A stretch of DNA of 64,000 nt, from contig NC_087070.1 in NCBI RefSeq assembly GCF_963678635.1, positions 23,297,419-23,361,418 of the forward strand, in the 5' to 3' direction. This DNA comes from Symsagittifera roscoffensis. Its lineage: Eukaryota; Xenacoelomorpha; Acoela; Convolutidae. The position numbers and the translations under genes were made by a program. The number at the start of each line of letters is the position of its first letter. The first letter of the stretch is position 1. Under the pieces are notes generated by a model. The model made no database searches, had not been told where the DNA came from, and saw only the letters and a list, made by a program, of their open reading frames with translations. Shown piece after piece: positions 35,452-47,419 of this stretch.

Positions 35452-36890
35452 GATTTTTCGATGTTTCATTTGTCTGCTGATGTTTTGTCGGCTAATTTGA
35501 CACATTGGGGAGTTGTTTAAGTCAATAAGTTTTAGATGCAAGTGTTTTTATGAGCGTCTACCTACTTGTTATTGGCTTAGTGGCCGCTCGGCAAATAGAA
35601 AAAGTTACCTAACTGAAAGCTTATTCTACAATGTTTGTGTTTTTCGATTGTTTTTCTAAAAAACTTTTTCGTTTTCCAATCATTTTTTTTCGGTTTTGTT
35701 ATTTCAGTCTCATTTTTATTCGTTTGCTTGCAATGCTGCGTCTGCCTTGTTTTGCAAATGATACGAAGCTCCATTTCGCCTCTATGTATAATAAATTATA
35801 CCACCAAAGACTAATTTTAGCATCCAGTATATAATTGTAAGATATAATATAGTATTTGTTTAATATATGACGTATAATCATCTGTGTTGGAATGGTAAAA
35901 GTATTTTCGATTTTTTTGGCCCTTTGGCTTGATGAAAAAATTGAAGAAAAACATAAGCTTGGAAACATCGTTTGCAAATTCAACCCGGGAGCGCCTCAAT
36001 TTGGTGGAACCTGGGAGCTTTTAGTCAGAAGCTGCAAAAAAGCTATGATTGCAGTTTTAGGATATCGATCTATAACAGATAAGATCTTGAGTACAACCAT
36101 CGGTCAGGTCAAGCAAAACCTGAATGCAAGACCACTGACGCCGCTAGTGAGCGATGATCCAAAAATTTTTGAAGAGCTTACTCGCAATCACTTTCTCATT
36201 GGTAGAACCAACATATCTGTAACTTATATACCTAATGGCGAGCGGTATTCGGATTTGAGAAAGGCGGAAATTAAACAAAAGAGTTCTGAGAAAAATTGAA
36301 TTGTCGATTTGTTGTTTGTCTGCTGATGTTCTGTCGGGGAATTTTTTGAGCTGTCAGATGTTTTCTATGGTAGATGGATGTGTTTTTCATAAGCGTCTAC
36401 CTATTTGCTGTTTGCTTAGTGGCTGCTCGTCAAATACAAAAACTTTTTTGATAAGGCTTCTGTTTTCCACTGTTTTTCTGAATTTTTTTTCATTTTCCAA
36501 TATTTTCATTCGACTTTGCTTTTTTCGGTCTCATTTTGTATTATTTTGCTTGCAATGATGCATTTGCGTTGTTTTGCGAATGATACGGAGCTTCGCTTTG
36601 CTTTTGTCCAAATATAGTAAACCATCAGTAACTAATATTGGCATCAAACATATATTAGTATGATATAATGTTGCATTTGTATCTAACTGATGGCGTATAA
36701 TCAACGAATCGCCATATCTTGAAGCGAATGTGCATCAGAATTAATTAAATTACAGCAGAATTACGTAATAATTGCATGACAACAGTGAAAATCTGTCGTT
36801 GCCTTATATAACAATGTTAACTTTCGGCCTGTTGGAATGGTATTTTTATTTTCAGTATGTTGGCCCTTCGGCTTGTTGGCCTACCACCCT
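35452..36890 (+). mobile_element. Internally deleted BEL/Pao element: LTR-like copies around an integrase fragment
   Basis: Segments at about 35452-35935 and 36300-36890 align from 'tttgtctgctgatgttytgtcgg' through 'gcgtctacctayttg', 'gcttagtggc.gctcg.caaata', 'ttttgc.aatgatac' and 'gtataatca' to 'ggaatggta...tattttc'. Between them is a coding remnant of the integrase C-terminus. Order and strand fit LTR - residual pol - LTR. The copies differ a good deal, so the element is old, and exact LTR ends and a target duplication could not be fixed. Confidence 0.55.
35950..36299 (+). pseudogene. BEL/Pao integrase C-terminal fragment
   Basis: The open frame contains FNPGAPQFGGTWELLVRS, KKAMIAVLGYRSITD, NARPLTPLVSDDP and LTRNHFLIGR, which is the C-terminal integrase signature of BEL/Pao elements (N-P-x-x-P-H-F-G-G-x-W-E; L-T-P-N-H-F-L-x-G). 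It ends in a stop where the second LTR-like copy begins. Only this end of pol remains. Confidence 0.8.
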
Positions 36891-37216
36891 AATATATATC
36901 ATTATCTACAAAATTTTTAGTATCTACCATCATTGTAGCGTTGAGATTCTCGCTCGTTTCCCCTTTCAATTTTTTAAAAGTTCTTTTACATATTATTATT
37001 GCTGTTATGATGTAAGGTATGAAGAACAAATGTGTTCTCAGTTTTTCGTTTGGACAAAAATTTAAATTGAAAGGTGGGGTTGATGGGAGAGGAGGTGTTG
37101 TCGAAAAAAACCGAGACTCTTTTAGTAAAATCTTGACTAGAAAGTCCATAACAAACCATTATTATGACATGCAAGGCTTTAATTTGTACAAAAAAAACGT
37201 AGTGGTTTTGTTGCAG
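36891..37216 (+). other. End of intron 3
   Basis: No domain-bearing ORF. The overlapping ORFs around 36.9-37.4 kb are extensions of, or antisense to, exon 4. Confidence 0.5.
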
Positions 37217-37298
37217 CAATGCATTCCGTCGAGGTGGATATGCAACGGGAGAAAAGACTGCGACAACAATTGGGATGAGGGCGCCGATGTCAACGGAA
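37217..37298 (+). CDS. DEG/ENaC channel exon 4: core of LDLa 1
   Basis: The acceptor 'ttttgttgcag' ends at 37216 and the exon is phase 0 in, phase 1 out at 'aacgga|a|gtaagt' (GT 37299). It encodes QCIPSRWICNGRKDCDNNW DEG..., carrying the C-I-P-x-x-W-x-C-N-G-x-x-D-C and D-x-x-D-E signature of calcium-binding LDLa repeats. Together with the Cys pair from exon 3 and the last Cys from exon 5, it makes a complete six-cysteine module. Small size and symmetry with neighbours fit a shuffled extracellular domain. Confidence 0.9.
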
Positions 37299-37867
37299 GT
37301 AAGTTTGAACTCTTTTTCTTCATTTTCATAATTTTTCTTGCCAAGACTCGCAGTACCATTTCTCGAGCGAAAAGTGCCATTTCTTGACCATTTGATGTAG
37401 AAACTGTTCAAACAAAAAAAATTATATTCATTATGAGATATTTCAGTAGAATTTTACAACTAAACGCTCCCCATCGCCATCGTAGCAGACTTAAAATTTC
37501 AAGATATACTAAAACTGCCAATTTACCGCAAAATTGGTGGCTTCTTTTCACTTTTTTTCCACAGAAATTTTTTAGAATAATTTGTTGCAGCAAAAAAGAA
37601 ACAACTTCAGTGGCAAAAAAAGAAATAGTTCTCAGTTAATTCTATTCATACCGCGAGTGAATAGTGCGGCCGTACAGCGAGCGAATAGATCGAATAGTGC
37701 CGAATAGTCTAAACTAACTATAAAAGTATCCCCACATTGGAAGTTCAACTTTGAAAAATCTTTTTAACGTTGTCATAATGGAATGAAATTTGGTAGTGTG
37801 AACAACCTAATAATTTGTTGTTCATACATTTCTTCGTAGCATCTCGCATTTAGCCTTCCCGGGTTGA

Positions 37868-38014
37868 CCAAAAATGCTAGCCATACAATTTTCATATATG
37901 GAAAAATGCTCATCATACACCTTTCATGCAATTCCATAAGTACAGAAAATTGCATGAAAGGTCTATGATTAGTGATTTTTCTTATATGGAAACTGTATGA
38001 CTAGCAATTTTCAT
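37868..38014. repeat. Hairpin (long palindrome), arms ~65 bp
   Basis: The left arm is about 37869-37933 ('aaaatgctagccatacaatt' ... 'cacctttcatgcaatt') and the right arm about 37945-38012 ('aaaattgcatgaaaggtcta' ... 'gtatgactagcaatttt'). They pair with few mismatches around a ~12-bp loop. It is a probable MITE, with a worn copy in intron 2. Confidence 0.8.
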
Positions 38015-38029
38015 AAACCAAAAAACTTG

Positions 38030-40760
38030 AACAAATGTAACAGAAAACAAGTGGCAAAGACCTTGGTTACTCAAAAGTAGAATAAACCAACGCTTGAACG
38101 TCTCGCACTTACAATGCATCGGACACGGCCTGAATTGTCATAGTTTTGTTTTAAACAAATGATATAAGGAAAGTATTAAACTTTTATTTTTTGGCAAAAA
38201 TTTTAAGGGGTGATTTTTTTATAACTTGAATTTTTAATTAATTATGCATCGATCGAGGCATACAAAAACGTGTCATACAAAATACATAGGCGTTTTAGCG
38301 TTTTTGAAAAAAAATTATCCTGAGAAATGGAAAAAATCAATTTTTGTGTACTCAAGATTACGTTATGCACACACGCACTCGCATGCAAAAAAAATTAAAA
38401 AAATTTGTTGAGTACAAAATTTAGAAAATGATTGTTTGAGTACAGAATTTTTGTTGTCAAAAAGTTTTCGTTTTTTGTTTTTATAACGATATACAGAATT
38501 TTATGCTGAAAAATATTATTATATCTTGTATGATTGGCATTTTCAGCAGTGAATTGACCGCTTATGGAAAAGCCGCTTCTCGCCGCTTCCGCTTTTTTCG
38601 AAGCCGCTTTTCGCTTTTACCGCTTTTCTAAATTATATATCTCCGCTTTTTAAGAAAACGAACCAGGAAATTTTAATTGAATTAAATCAATTAGTTTTTA
38701 AGTACAAAAGATTCTCGAGAACTTTTGCGCCAAAGCGATATTCAACAGCAGTACTTCCGCCCCACCCCCTGAATCCGCTAATGATTATGGGAATAGGAAC
38801 TTTGAAACGTGTGTTTGGGGGTGGGAAAGTTCCAAACTACGAAGCTTTTTTGCTAAGTGTTTCTTTTTTGTATAATGTTTCATCATACAACAAATTTGAG
38901 CAAGGAAAGTCAGTTACTGTACAAGTAGCTTGGAAATTTCCCACCACATCTATTAAAACTACAAAAAGATGTTTTCTTTCTGATTATTGTGCGTGGTGTA
39001 ATGAGAAAACTAGACTAGACGAACGTATACGCATAGATCGTTAGTTAATTAGACCTAATGGACAACAGCAGTACTTAAAAACTTAATGACAAACAAAATA
39101 AATCTTAGTTAAATAAAACTAAAAACTTCTTACCGAGGACTCGCTAAATGAAGCTTCCAAAACTAGTTTTTCCGTATTCAGACTAACTTTTTCACTGTTT
39201 AATGAAATTGTTTAGTCTTTTTTTCTCGCTTTACTTGCTTGAATATAAACTTTCAAGCAAGCTTACTCTTTTCTCCAAGCAGGGACAACGTATAACTTTA
39301 TATTTAAATAAATTTTTGTACAATCGTTCGAATCGCGACTTACAGGGCTTCACTTTGATATTGTGTTCAACCCAAAAACCAAAACAGACCAAAAGACAAA
39401 ATTCCAAATACAAAAATAACAATGACATTGCTAAGGAAAAACCATTAGAAAAAAAACACAGGATTGTTTGTACTGAAAAGGCTTTGAAATATAGAAAAAT
39501 ATATACCAAGCTTGCCATTAAAATGTCAAATTTTTAGTATTTTTATAATTTTTGATCTTATTTAATCGACAAAGTTTTTTTGGAAGAATATCTTTGCAAA
39601 ATGAATCGAGCGTATAATCAAAATCAATAGTTTTCCATCTTTACACGAAAAATGGGATTTTGAGAGCTCATGATTAGTTCCAGCTCAAAAACGAAGCCTA
39701 TCATGTGAAACGGTTTTTTTTCAATACTATCTGTTTTTTAAGAACTAAAACTATTTTGCGTTGGCAAAAATAAGTCACAATTTGAACCTATTACAAATAG
39801 GTTTTTTTTAAAATTGGAATTGAAATTGGAAAACTATCTAAACGCCTTACCCTGGAACCCATTTTTTCCCCAAAACTCTACAGAAATTTGAAGTTTATTG
39901 AAATAGAGAGAATGATAGGAACGAAAAACGCATGATTAAAAAGATCTTGACTTGAAATTGACCTAAGATTGGAATTTGTTTTTTTTTCGGGAATCCCCTG
40001 ACATTTTGGATTTTTGCGACGAATGTTTTGCAATGCTTGTTTTGGATTCCCCCAACAAATGCTTTTTGGCCGCTGAACTGGATTGCAACAACTTTTGCTG
40101 GATTCCACAACTCGTCAGTGAATTCTACAGTAAAACAGCGCCGGTTTGTTAATGTTAAAAAATTTCATGATACAGAGACAAATCGAATCCTCAATTAAAA
40201 AGAAGAATTTAGCAAAAAATGAGGAATTCATAGAAAAAACAACAAACTTGAACAAAAAAAGCGGCGGAATCTACTGAAGAACTGTAAACTCTATAGATAT
40301 TTGATCTCCAACTAATTTGCTTCAACGGCTTAAACGCAATAAAAAAACCAAGATTGGAGTTGAAATGCTGAAAAATTTTTCCAAATTGATCTGACGAAAA
40401 CCATTTGTTTTCTGATGCAAGAAAGTATCAAGAAAGGGGTTAGACAAGAAAAAGTATCCCACAGGGAACTAAACGTTGAAATATTGAGGTATTGAAACAA
40501 AACAGGCTCTAACCCCTTGATTTTACCATTTATCTTCTTTCAAAGTGAAAAAGATGCGAAAATAGACCAATTCGATAAGTTCTCAAAGAACGCATGCTAC
40601 AGAAATAAATATTTTGAAATTCTAAGAGTAATTGTTATGATTAAAACTGTGGAAACAAACACTTGAATATCTTCATTTTAAAATAGCAGCAAGGGGGCAA
40701 ATGAAGGGGGCAGCAAGGGGGCAAACTTCTCTCTCTCGCTTTTACTTGCTTGAAGAAGAA
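38030..40760. other. Intronic, no gene; short repeats
   Basis: No supported coding sequence. 'ccgctt' is clustered at about 38565-38650. 'ccccctgaatccgct' near 38763 is a stray hAT-like terminus. The ORFs at 39.2-39.5 kb overlap on both strands and are lysine/leucine composition artefacts. Confidence 0.45.
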
Positions 40761-40767
40761 AGAAAGT

Positions 40768-40917
40768 GCGAGAGAGAGAGAGAGAGAGAAATGAATAGAG
40801 TTGAAATAAATAAAGAAAGATAAATAAAGAAAGAAAAAAAGAAAGATAGAGAGAGAAAGAGAAAGAGAAAGAGAAAGAGAAAGAGAAAGAGAAAGAGAAA
40901 GAGAAAGAGAAAGAGAA

Positions 40918-40957
<40 letters not shown>

Positions 40958-40972
40958 TAGATAGAGAGAGGT
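40768..40972 (+). repeat. GA-rich microsatellite, (GAGAAA)n and (GA)n
   Basis: (GA)n at about 40769-40789 and 40925-40953, with a (GAGAAA)n run between about 40853 and 40922. It gives spurious SLSLSL and LFLFLF ORFs on the minus strand. Confidence 0.95.
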
Positions 40973-43438
40973 GGGAGCGGGAGAGCAAGAGGAGAATGAT
41001 TGGTCAGAATTCTCAGAGAAATGCTTGACGCGCAATTGAAAAAAAAAGAAATTGTTTTCAGAATGCGAAATGATTTAGGAGCATACTAAAATTAGATTCG
41101 CAAAATTTTTTCTACTTGTTATTCTCGGGATTAACTCATTGTTTGAATCACTGCATAGTAGTGTTTGAATTATTTTAATTTTCTCAATAAAAAAATCTAC
41201 TGACTCTTCCAGGCTGTGACTCTCACTTTTTTGAAGGCGCGAAACATAGAACAACTACATCAAGCTATAAGCTCTTGTTCCCGTTTACAATGGATTTTCT
41301 TAAACTTTGGTGACATTTATAATCGATTACCTTTAGCAATATTAGATATTTAATGATTTTATATTCAATTTTAAGCGTGAAACTGTCTAAGTGATTATTA
41401 CGCTTGCGATAAGCAAGAGTTATCATAATGGAATCTTGATTTTTTTCTTCTAGTTAACATCTAGTTTAACAGAACCACTTGAATTATTTGATAACTTTCT
41501 TTATTAAGGAAAGTTATTTTCATGAACCTTAGGGTACTGTAGTGTGACGTAAAGGAGCGAGGCTGTGTTGCGAAGGGTCGAGAAGGTCAAATTTTAAAAT
41601 TTGTTCAGGCGCAAATTTAATTTTTCGCGGTTTGAAATTTGATTTGTTTTTTAAGTTCAATTTGTTTCTTTTGGCAAATTGAAGGCAATTTCCACTATCG
41701 GATGTACAAATTACGAAAAACGTGATCAACTTCTTATTTTAAAAGTGGAATTGAATTAGCAGATTTCTCAGCGGAAAAAAACTTTACCCAAAGATCCAGT
41801 TTTCTCAAATTGGGTCAGCTGTATCAAAAAAATGCTAGTTGTAAATTGTCCTAGAAATTGAAAGAAGTTTATGGCAGTCTAATTTTTTTCAAAAAACAAG
41901 TCATTTTTTGCGTTCATTTCTCTTTTCCAACTGTCCGTTGGCTGTGTTTTTTATAGTTGCAAGTGTTGTTCAATGTGTTTCTAGAGGACTCGATATTTTT
42001 TTTACAAAACCATTTTGTTTCGGCTGAACTAGTGACTGACCAAAACTTGTCTACTTTGTTTCCGCTTCGTCAGCTTTGTTGGGTTGCTAATTGAAAAATT
42101 AAATATTTTGCGTGGCATGTTTGTCTAGATTGAATTTTTATCGAGACATACAAAAGTTTTATTAAGCGTAGTTTTTTCAACAATTTTCATTTTTGTACCT
42201 CTAATGTTTGTGTTGTATCCGCTCCGCCTCTGTGTAATATCTTATAGTCTATTACAATTGCCTATATTTCCTAATTGATTGTAATTTTCTTGCTAAATTT
42301 TTACAAGAATTGCTAAAAAGTACACGTTAAAACTGATCGTAATGTTGCTGTCAAACACGAAATTCTGAAAGGTGAGATATCTTGTCACCTTTTTTCCATC
42401 TGAACCGAAAAACTCACGATGAAGCAAAATCGTCATAGAGTAGTTTTCATTCTAGATTGAATATACCCAAAATAGTTAAGAACAGCTTAACTACATTAAT
42501 CATCAAACTAAAACAATAGGCTTAACGAATAAAATACGACCAAAAATGTGTTTGAATTGATTTGAGAACTGCTAAAATGTTTCATCAAACTTTAACTTAG
42601 GTTATGTTTTATCAAAAAAGCATTATCTACAAGCAACTTAGATGCAAGGTCAAAGACGAATTTGCCAAGTGAAAGGGATGTTAATAGATTATTATCGATT
42701 AAACTGTGTTTCAATACTATTTGAATACAATCATTTGAAATATTCTTTAATGATTATAGTTTGTTATGAAAAAGAATTAATCGATCATTAATTGATTATA
42801 TTAGAGTTTTTTTCTTAATTTAGAAAGACTTATTGTACCTATATCTTAAAATATTTGATTATTAACGCTTTCAAATGGACGCGCAAAGTCTTTTTGAGAA
42901 CTCATGTGTTTGGATCTTAAAGAGGGCTTTTGTTTTGTTTGTTCATATGCTCGACCGAAAAAGAATAGTTGAGACAGGGGTTTGGGTCGAGAATGGTTGA
43001 GGCAGGGTCGAGCACAATCGAAAAATACCGATTTTTGGTTGAGAAGGTCAAAACATACGGTGAGCACCTCTACCCGGGTTATCATAATTAAGTTATTTAT
43101 TCGAGATTTCCGGTTATTTGAGATTAACTGCCTTTTATTTGATTTTTCTCTGCGTCCAGATAAACCTTCAATGGACGCCAAGAGCTCTTAATAATTTTGA
43201 AGTTGTAAGAAAATGATTTGGGAATAGAATTTTTCTCGATAATAGTTTTTCTATATATTTCAAAAAATTTGAACTTGTTTCCTGAAAATTAACTGCTTTC
43301 TGGCGAAGGTTTTTTCTATTTGTCGAGTTGATGTTTTTAATGCCAACTGACATCAAAGACTGCGTTAGAGGAACAAAATACGCCAGAAGTAAGTGGGTTG
43401 GGGTTCAATTTTTGTTCTGAGGTTTCAAGCAATTATAG
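40973..43438. other. Intronic, no gene; a remnant shared with 1.08 kb
   Basis: Around 41.91 kb 'tgcgttcatttctcttttccaactgtccgttggctgtg' mirrors 'tgcgttcattactcttttccaatcttcgattggctatg' near 1.09 kb. 'ccgctccgcctctgtgtaat' near 42.22 kb resembles the end of the LTR-like repeats. No coding domain was found. Confidence 0.4.
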
Positions 43439-43842
43439 CGTGGCGGATTTGCGGGGGGGGGGGGGGGGGGGGGGCGGACGTCCTTTCTCAGAGATTCGAC
43501 CCCCTGCCGGTACTAATTGAGATATCAATTTTTGGTGACGGACCCTAAAATTTTTCTTAAGGAGCCTTCGGCACCAATATATACTTATTTTGAGAGGGGA
43601 GCGCGCACAAAAAAACGCAATTTTTTGGTCAAAATTTTCCAAAAATTGCCTAAAACGCCTCTTTTTTAAATTTTGCCTGCGGTGCAAAAATTTTGGCAAA
43701 ACAGGCTCTTCGTAGTGCTTTTGGAGAGCTGCGAAAATCAATTTGGTTGATCTAAGAATAGGTCGACAAAATTTTCGATATATTTTTTTGAAAATCCGCT
43801 CCTTGATCCGCCTCTGCATAGAAAATCCTAAATCCGCCCCTG
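43439..43842 (-). mobile_element. hAT-like non-autonomous copy
   Basis: It starts 'cgtggcggattt' followed by a G run (about 43452-43474) and ends 'cctaaatccgcccctg'. In reverse complement it shares 'caaaaattttggc', 'gcgcgcacaaaa' and 'gcaccaatatatac' with the right part of the 17.9-32.2 kb element. The right end is partly doubled ('gatccgcctctgcatag', 'aaatccgcccctgcatag'). No clean target duplication. Confidence 0.65.
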
Positions 43843-43906
43843 CATAGAGGTAAAAATTTAGCAAAAATTAGTTGATCAATTTATTTTTGTTCGATTTCGT
43901 TTACAG

Positions 43907-43997
43907 GTCCGCTTGACTGTGATCTGCACGACAACGGAATACCGACCGAGTACAACCAATGGAACCCAGACGGGTACTGCAACGAAGGATTAGTGAG
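43907..43997 (+). CDS. DEG/ENaC channel exon 5: end of LDLa 1, linker, start of LDLa 2
   Basis: The acceptor 'ttacag' ends at 43906 and the phase-1 entry completes a Ser codon (A|GT). It encodes PLDCDLHDNGIPTEYNQW NPDGYCNEGLVR. The first Cys is the sixth of LDLa 1 and the last Cys the first of LDLa 2. It ends 'gtgag|gttggc' (GT 43998), phase 2, with the Arg codon completed by exon 6. The donor is weak but is the only one that keeps the frame and module. Confidence 0.8.
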
Positions 43998-44253
43998 GTT
44001 GGCTGGTGTGTTTTGAATATCTAACTCTTACAAAGCATACTAACTCAAGATCTTCCTGTTAATGATTTATAGTTAAGGAGATCCGTCCCTTCAATAATCA
44101 TAACAATACTAATAATACACTTAATCGTAATGATGACAATACTTAGGACAATATTGGTGAAATTAATCATAACAACAATCATAATATTAAAAAATCTAAT
44201 TTAAAAAACTCAGGTAATTCAGGTAAAAACTACACAAAAACTTACTAATAACT

Positions 44254-44436
44254 CACTGGCTCCCCGCTCAAAAGTAGTATAAATTGGCGCCAAAGGCGCC
44301 TTTAGAAAATTTTAAGGTCAGTAAGCCAAAAATGGGTATCTCAAAATAGCACAAAGGGGGCCTTTTGGGTCGGCAGGGGGTCGAATCCCTAAAGGGGGAG
44401 GGGCGTCCGCCCCCCGCCCACTTAAATCCGCTACTG
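44254..44436 (+). mobile_element. hAT-like right-end fragment
   Basis: It shares 'aaattggcgccaaaggcgcctttag', 'atctcaaaatagcacaaagg', 'ccttttgggtcgg' and 'gggcgtccgcccccc' with 31.99-32.18 kb and ends 'cttaaatccgctactg'. The left end is missing. Confidence 0.75.
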
Positions 44437-45477
44437 TATATATCTATAAAAACTAATCCAATGCTTATGCATAAGAAAGTTTAACCTTGTAACGAATAAC
44501 CCCGTATGACAATTGTTCCCAAATTGTTCCCAAATTGACAATTGACATATGACAATTGTTCCCAAATTGAATTCATGGGAACTGAACGATACTGAGGTAG
44601 GTTCTCATATTGAGGGAGGTGAGAAAAAACAGCAAACTTGTTTTTTTTGAATAGCAGGTCGTTTCGGTGCCATCATGACCAGCTATGGGCTATGTTGATA
44701 GCTTTCTCAGTCAACTTATAATCATTTCCCTTAGTGAAGTCTGGCTCTACATATCAGGTTGCGTTTTTTTCATTGCGAGAGAAATTTATTTGAACCCATA
44801 ATTCCTGATTTGAGCATAAATACAGCACTGAAAACTTTATCAATGTTTGTAAATGAGCCCAACAATGAATATCTTGTATTTGCAGATTTGCACAAAACCG
44901 TCTGAAATGGCACACGAAAATTTCACGGAGTCTTTAGAATTTTTTTTGAACAATTTATCATAAATTAAAAGCAAAAAGTTTTTTTTTCTATGTGGAGAAC
45001 TGAACATCAAAATCCCGGAAGTTATTTCAAGGTAGTAATGTGCTTTGAACTGTACTGAAATGTGTTGGGTTCAATTTACAAAATTTGCTTTCCACTAGAA
45101 TCACGCCTTCCACGCCCTTGGCTTGCTTTCCACTAGATTCAAAAAGTTATTCTGACTATTGTATTTCTGACGACTTTCTGTAAATTTATACGATTGAAAT
45201 TAATATCAGCGATCATTATCTTTTGTTAATTGAAATTTTAAAAAATAGCATCAAAATTTTGTTCCCAAGCCAAGGGTCTGACTATTCCGAAAGCTTTTTT
45301 GAATACGATTTTATTTTAACAACTGCTTTGTATTGTATTGCACAATTTTTTGAAAATTATTAAGTTTTGTTTGAACATTGACGATAAACTTGATTTTATT
45401 TATAACTAAACAATTAAATCATTAGATAAATTCTTATCTTCTGTTGAGCAAAAATGACCATAAAGAAAAGGATAACT
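44437..45477. other. Intronic, no gene seen
   Basis: AT-rich, with a small local repeat 'tgacaattgttcccaaattg' (44508-44570). No coding domain. Confidence 0.5.
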
Positions 45478-46175
45478 CGAGAATATCACGGTTTGAATCC
45501 GGACTCCTTCGGCCCACTCTGTGTGAACCACTCCTTTGGTCCACGCGGTTTGAATCCGAATTTCTTTGGTTCACGCGGTCTGAAAAACCAGGAGCCTGTC
45601 GGTCTACACGGTCTGAAATCGGATTCAATCGGTCCACATGGTCTAACTCCGGACTTTTTTGGTCCACACGGTCTGAACTAGGTTTCCATTGTTCCACTCG
45701 TCAACGCGGTCCTAATTTAGACTCCTCCGGTCCACGCGGTCTGAATCCGAATTTTTTTTTGCTCTACACGGTCTGAATCAGGATTCTGTCGGTCCACATG
45801 GTCTGAAACTGGATTCATTTGGTCCACACGGCCTGAACCCAGACTTCTTTGGTCCACACGGTCTGAACTCAAGTTTTGCTGCCCACGTGGTCTAAAACCG
45901 GATTTTGTTGGTCCACGCGGTCTGAAACCGGATTCCTGCGGTTCATACGATCTGAAATCGGATTCCTTTGATCCACACGGTCTCAAACCGGTTTTTGTTG
46001 GTCCACACGTTCTGAATCCGGATTTTTTGGGTCCACACGGTCTGAAAACGTATTCACTCAGTCCGCACGGTCTGAAAAAATTATGTTCTGGTCCCAATGG
46101 TCTGAACATACCATATTCTGGTCCCAAAGGTCTGAACATGCGAAATTCTGGTCCACACAGTCTGAACATGAAACC
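45478..46175 (+). repeat. 30-bp minisatellite, about 23 units
   Basis: Units of about 'ggtccacacggtctgaaatcggattctttt' follow each other with 70-90% similarity; a few are shortened. Thirty bases is ten codons, so ORFs run on both strands (FRPCGPxESG on minus, GPHGLNPDFF on plus). No evidence of translation. Confidence 0.9.
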
Positions 46176-46740
46176 ACGACCTGGACCCGGGGAAACAGTT
46201 AAGTTTTTTTTCTATAATTGATTCAATTGTTGTTAGTAAAGCAATTAAAACGGCGAGCAATAGTAGTGCTGTTGGTCATCATGGAGTGAGCAGTAAAAAT
46301 TTCAAAACTATTTTGTCTGTTATAAATGAGTTATTAGCGCTTCTTCTTATGAATGTTTTAAGAAGGATTATTATCCCTCAAAATTGAAAATGTGGATACC
46401 CTGCTAAATTAACAGCCAATTAGTTTACTTACCACTATTAACAAAATTTCCTATCGACTTATTTTTGAAGAAAGGTTAAAAAAAATTATCAAAAACATCG
46501 TACAATTTGTCCCTAGCAGTTTCAATTTCATTCATAAAAAATTGGTTTTCATGCTAGGGTAAGTGAGCTTTAGAGAGCGCGGAGCTCATTGATGCAACCA
46601 GAAGAAAGCAACACCCAATAGGGAAAATGACAACTTTTGAAGCACATCTGAAAGGAAAAGCAATTAATCCCTTGACAAACATAGCAACGACAAAATGTAT
46701 AATGTGAGGGATAACGTATATTGTAGGCAGAAAAAGTAAT

Positions 46741-47305
46741 CAAGAGTTATTTTTCCGACTTTTGTAATGAAAGCAACGGAATATTTGTCCTCGGGTGGGT
46801 TTTTTTTCTTCAGCCAAATTTCGATTTTTTAACTAGCCATTTTTGACAGAATATTTTTTATATCACTCGAAAGTTACTGCTGTCCTGAGCTTAAATTTGA
46901 AAATATATTTCACCTGTGATCGTTTTTTGTGAAGTTACCGGGGTTTAAAAATTGCCATTTTGACCAATTTGGGACAATTAACGCGCGATATATTTCGCGC
47001 TAATAACGCGTAAGCGGAGATTACATCCGTATTAGAAATCGTTCCAAATTGGTTGAAGGAAGCTTAAGATGTGTTACTAAGAGCGAAGTTTATCACTTTG
47101 TACTTTATCTGGCGTGTGGTTTTTTGTGAAAATTTTGTGAAAATTTTGTGAAAATTTTGTGAAAAGTATATATCTCATTTTTTTTAATTTTCCTGTTATT
47201 TTTATTACATTTAATTTTTTCATGCTTATGCTGCTCTATAGACTTTAAACGGCAGTCGAAACATTCAGGGCTTCGCCCTGATTCGAGCAGTTTTGTTTCT
47301 ATTGA
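46741..47305 (+). mobile_element. Single arm of the foldback family
   Basis: Same order as the left arm at 8.36-8.89 kb: 'ttccgacttttgtaatgaaag', 'tcttcag.caaatttcga', 'taactagcc', 'ctgtcctgagcttaaatttgaaaa', 'gggacaattaacgcgcgatatat', 'gaaatcgttccaaatt', 'cattcagggcttcgccctgattc'. It includes a local 14-bp repeat (gtgaaaattttgtg..., 47125-47165). No opposite arm nearby. Confidence 0.75.
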
Positions 47306-47419
47306 AGATTTCTTATTCATTCCTGACCCATGCTTTTACGGAAACCCAAAACACAACTCAAAAAAAAGTTTCCACGGCCTGCAAACGTCTAAGTATATAT
47401 AGATTTCAAGACAACCTTA

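Larger units (their letters stand above)
37299..43906 (+). other. Intron 4 of the channel gene (6.6 kb)
   Basis: GTAAGT at 37299 and 'tttcgtttacag' ending at 43906. It contains a hairpin element, a GA microsatellite, repeat fragments and a hAT-like fragment, and no independent gene. Confidence 0.75.

Noticed and set aside
37019-37411. Independent ORFs on both strands around 37.0-37.4 kb
   Set aside because: The plus frame is the LDLa exon with read-through on each side; the minus frames are antisense.
40641-41035. Ser/Leu and Phe/Leu repeat ORFs on the minus strand
   Set aside because: They are translations of a GA microsatellite.
45434-46221. Gly/Pro-rich ORFs on both strands
   Set aside because: They are translations of a 30-bp minisatellite in an intron, open in several frames.
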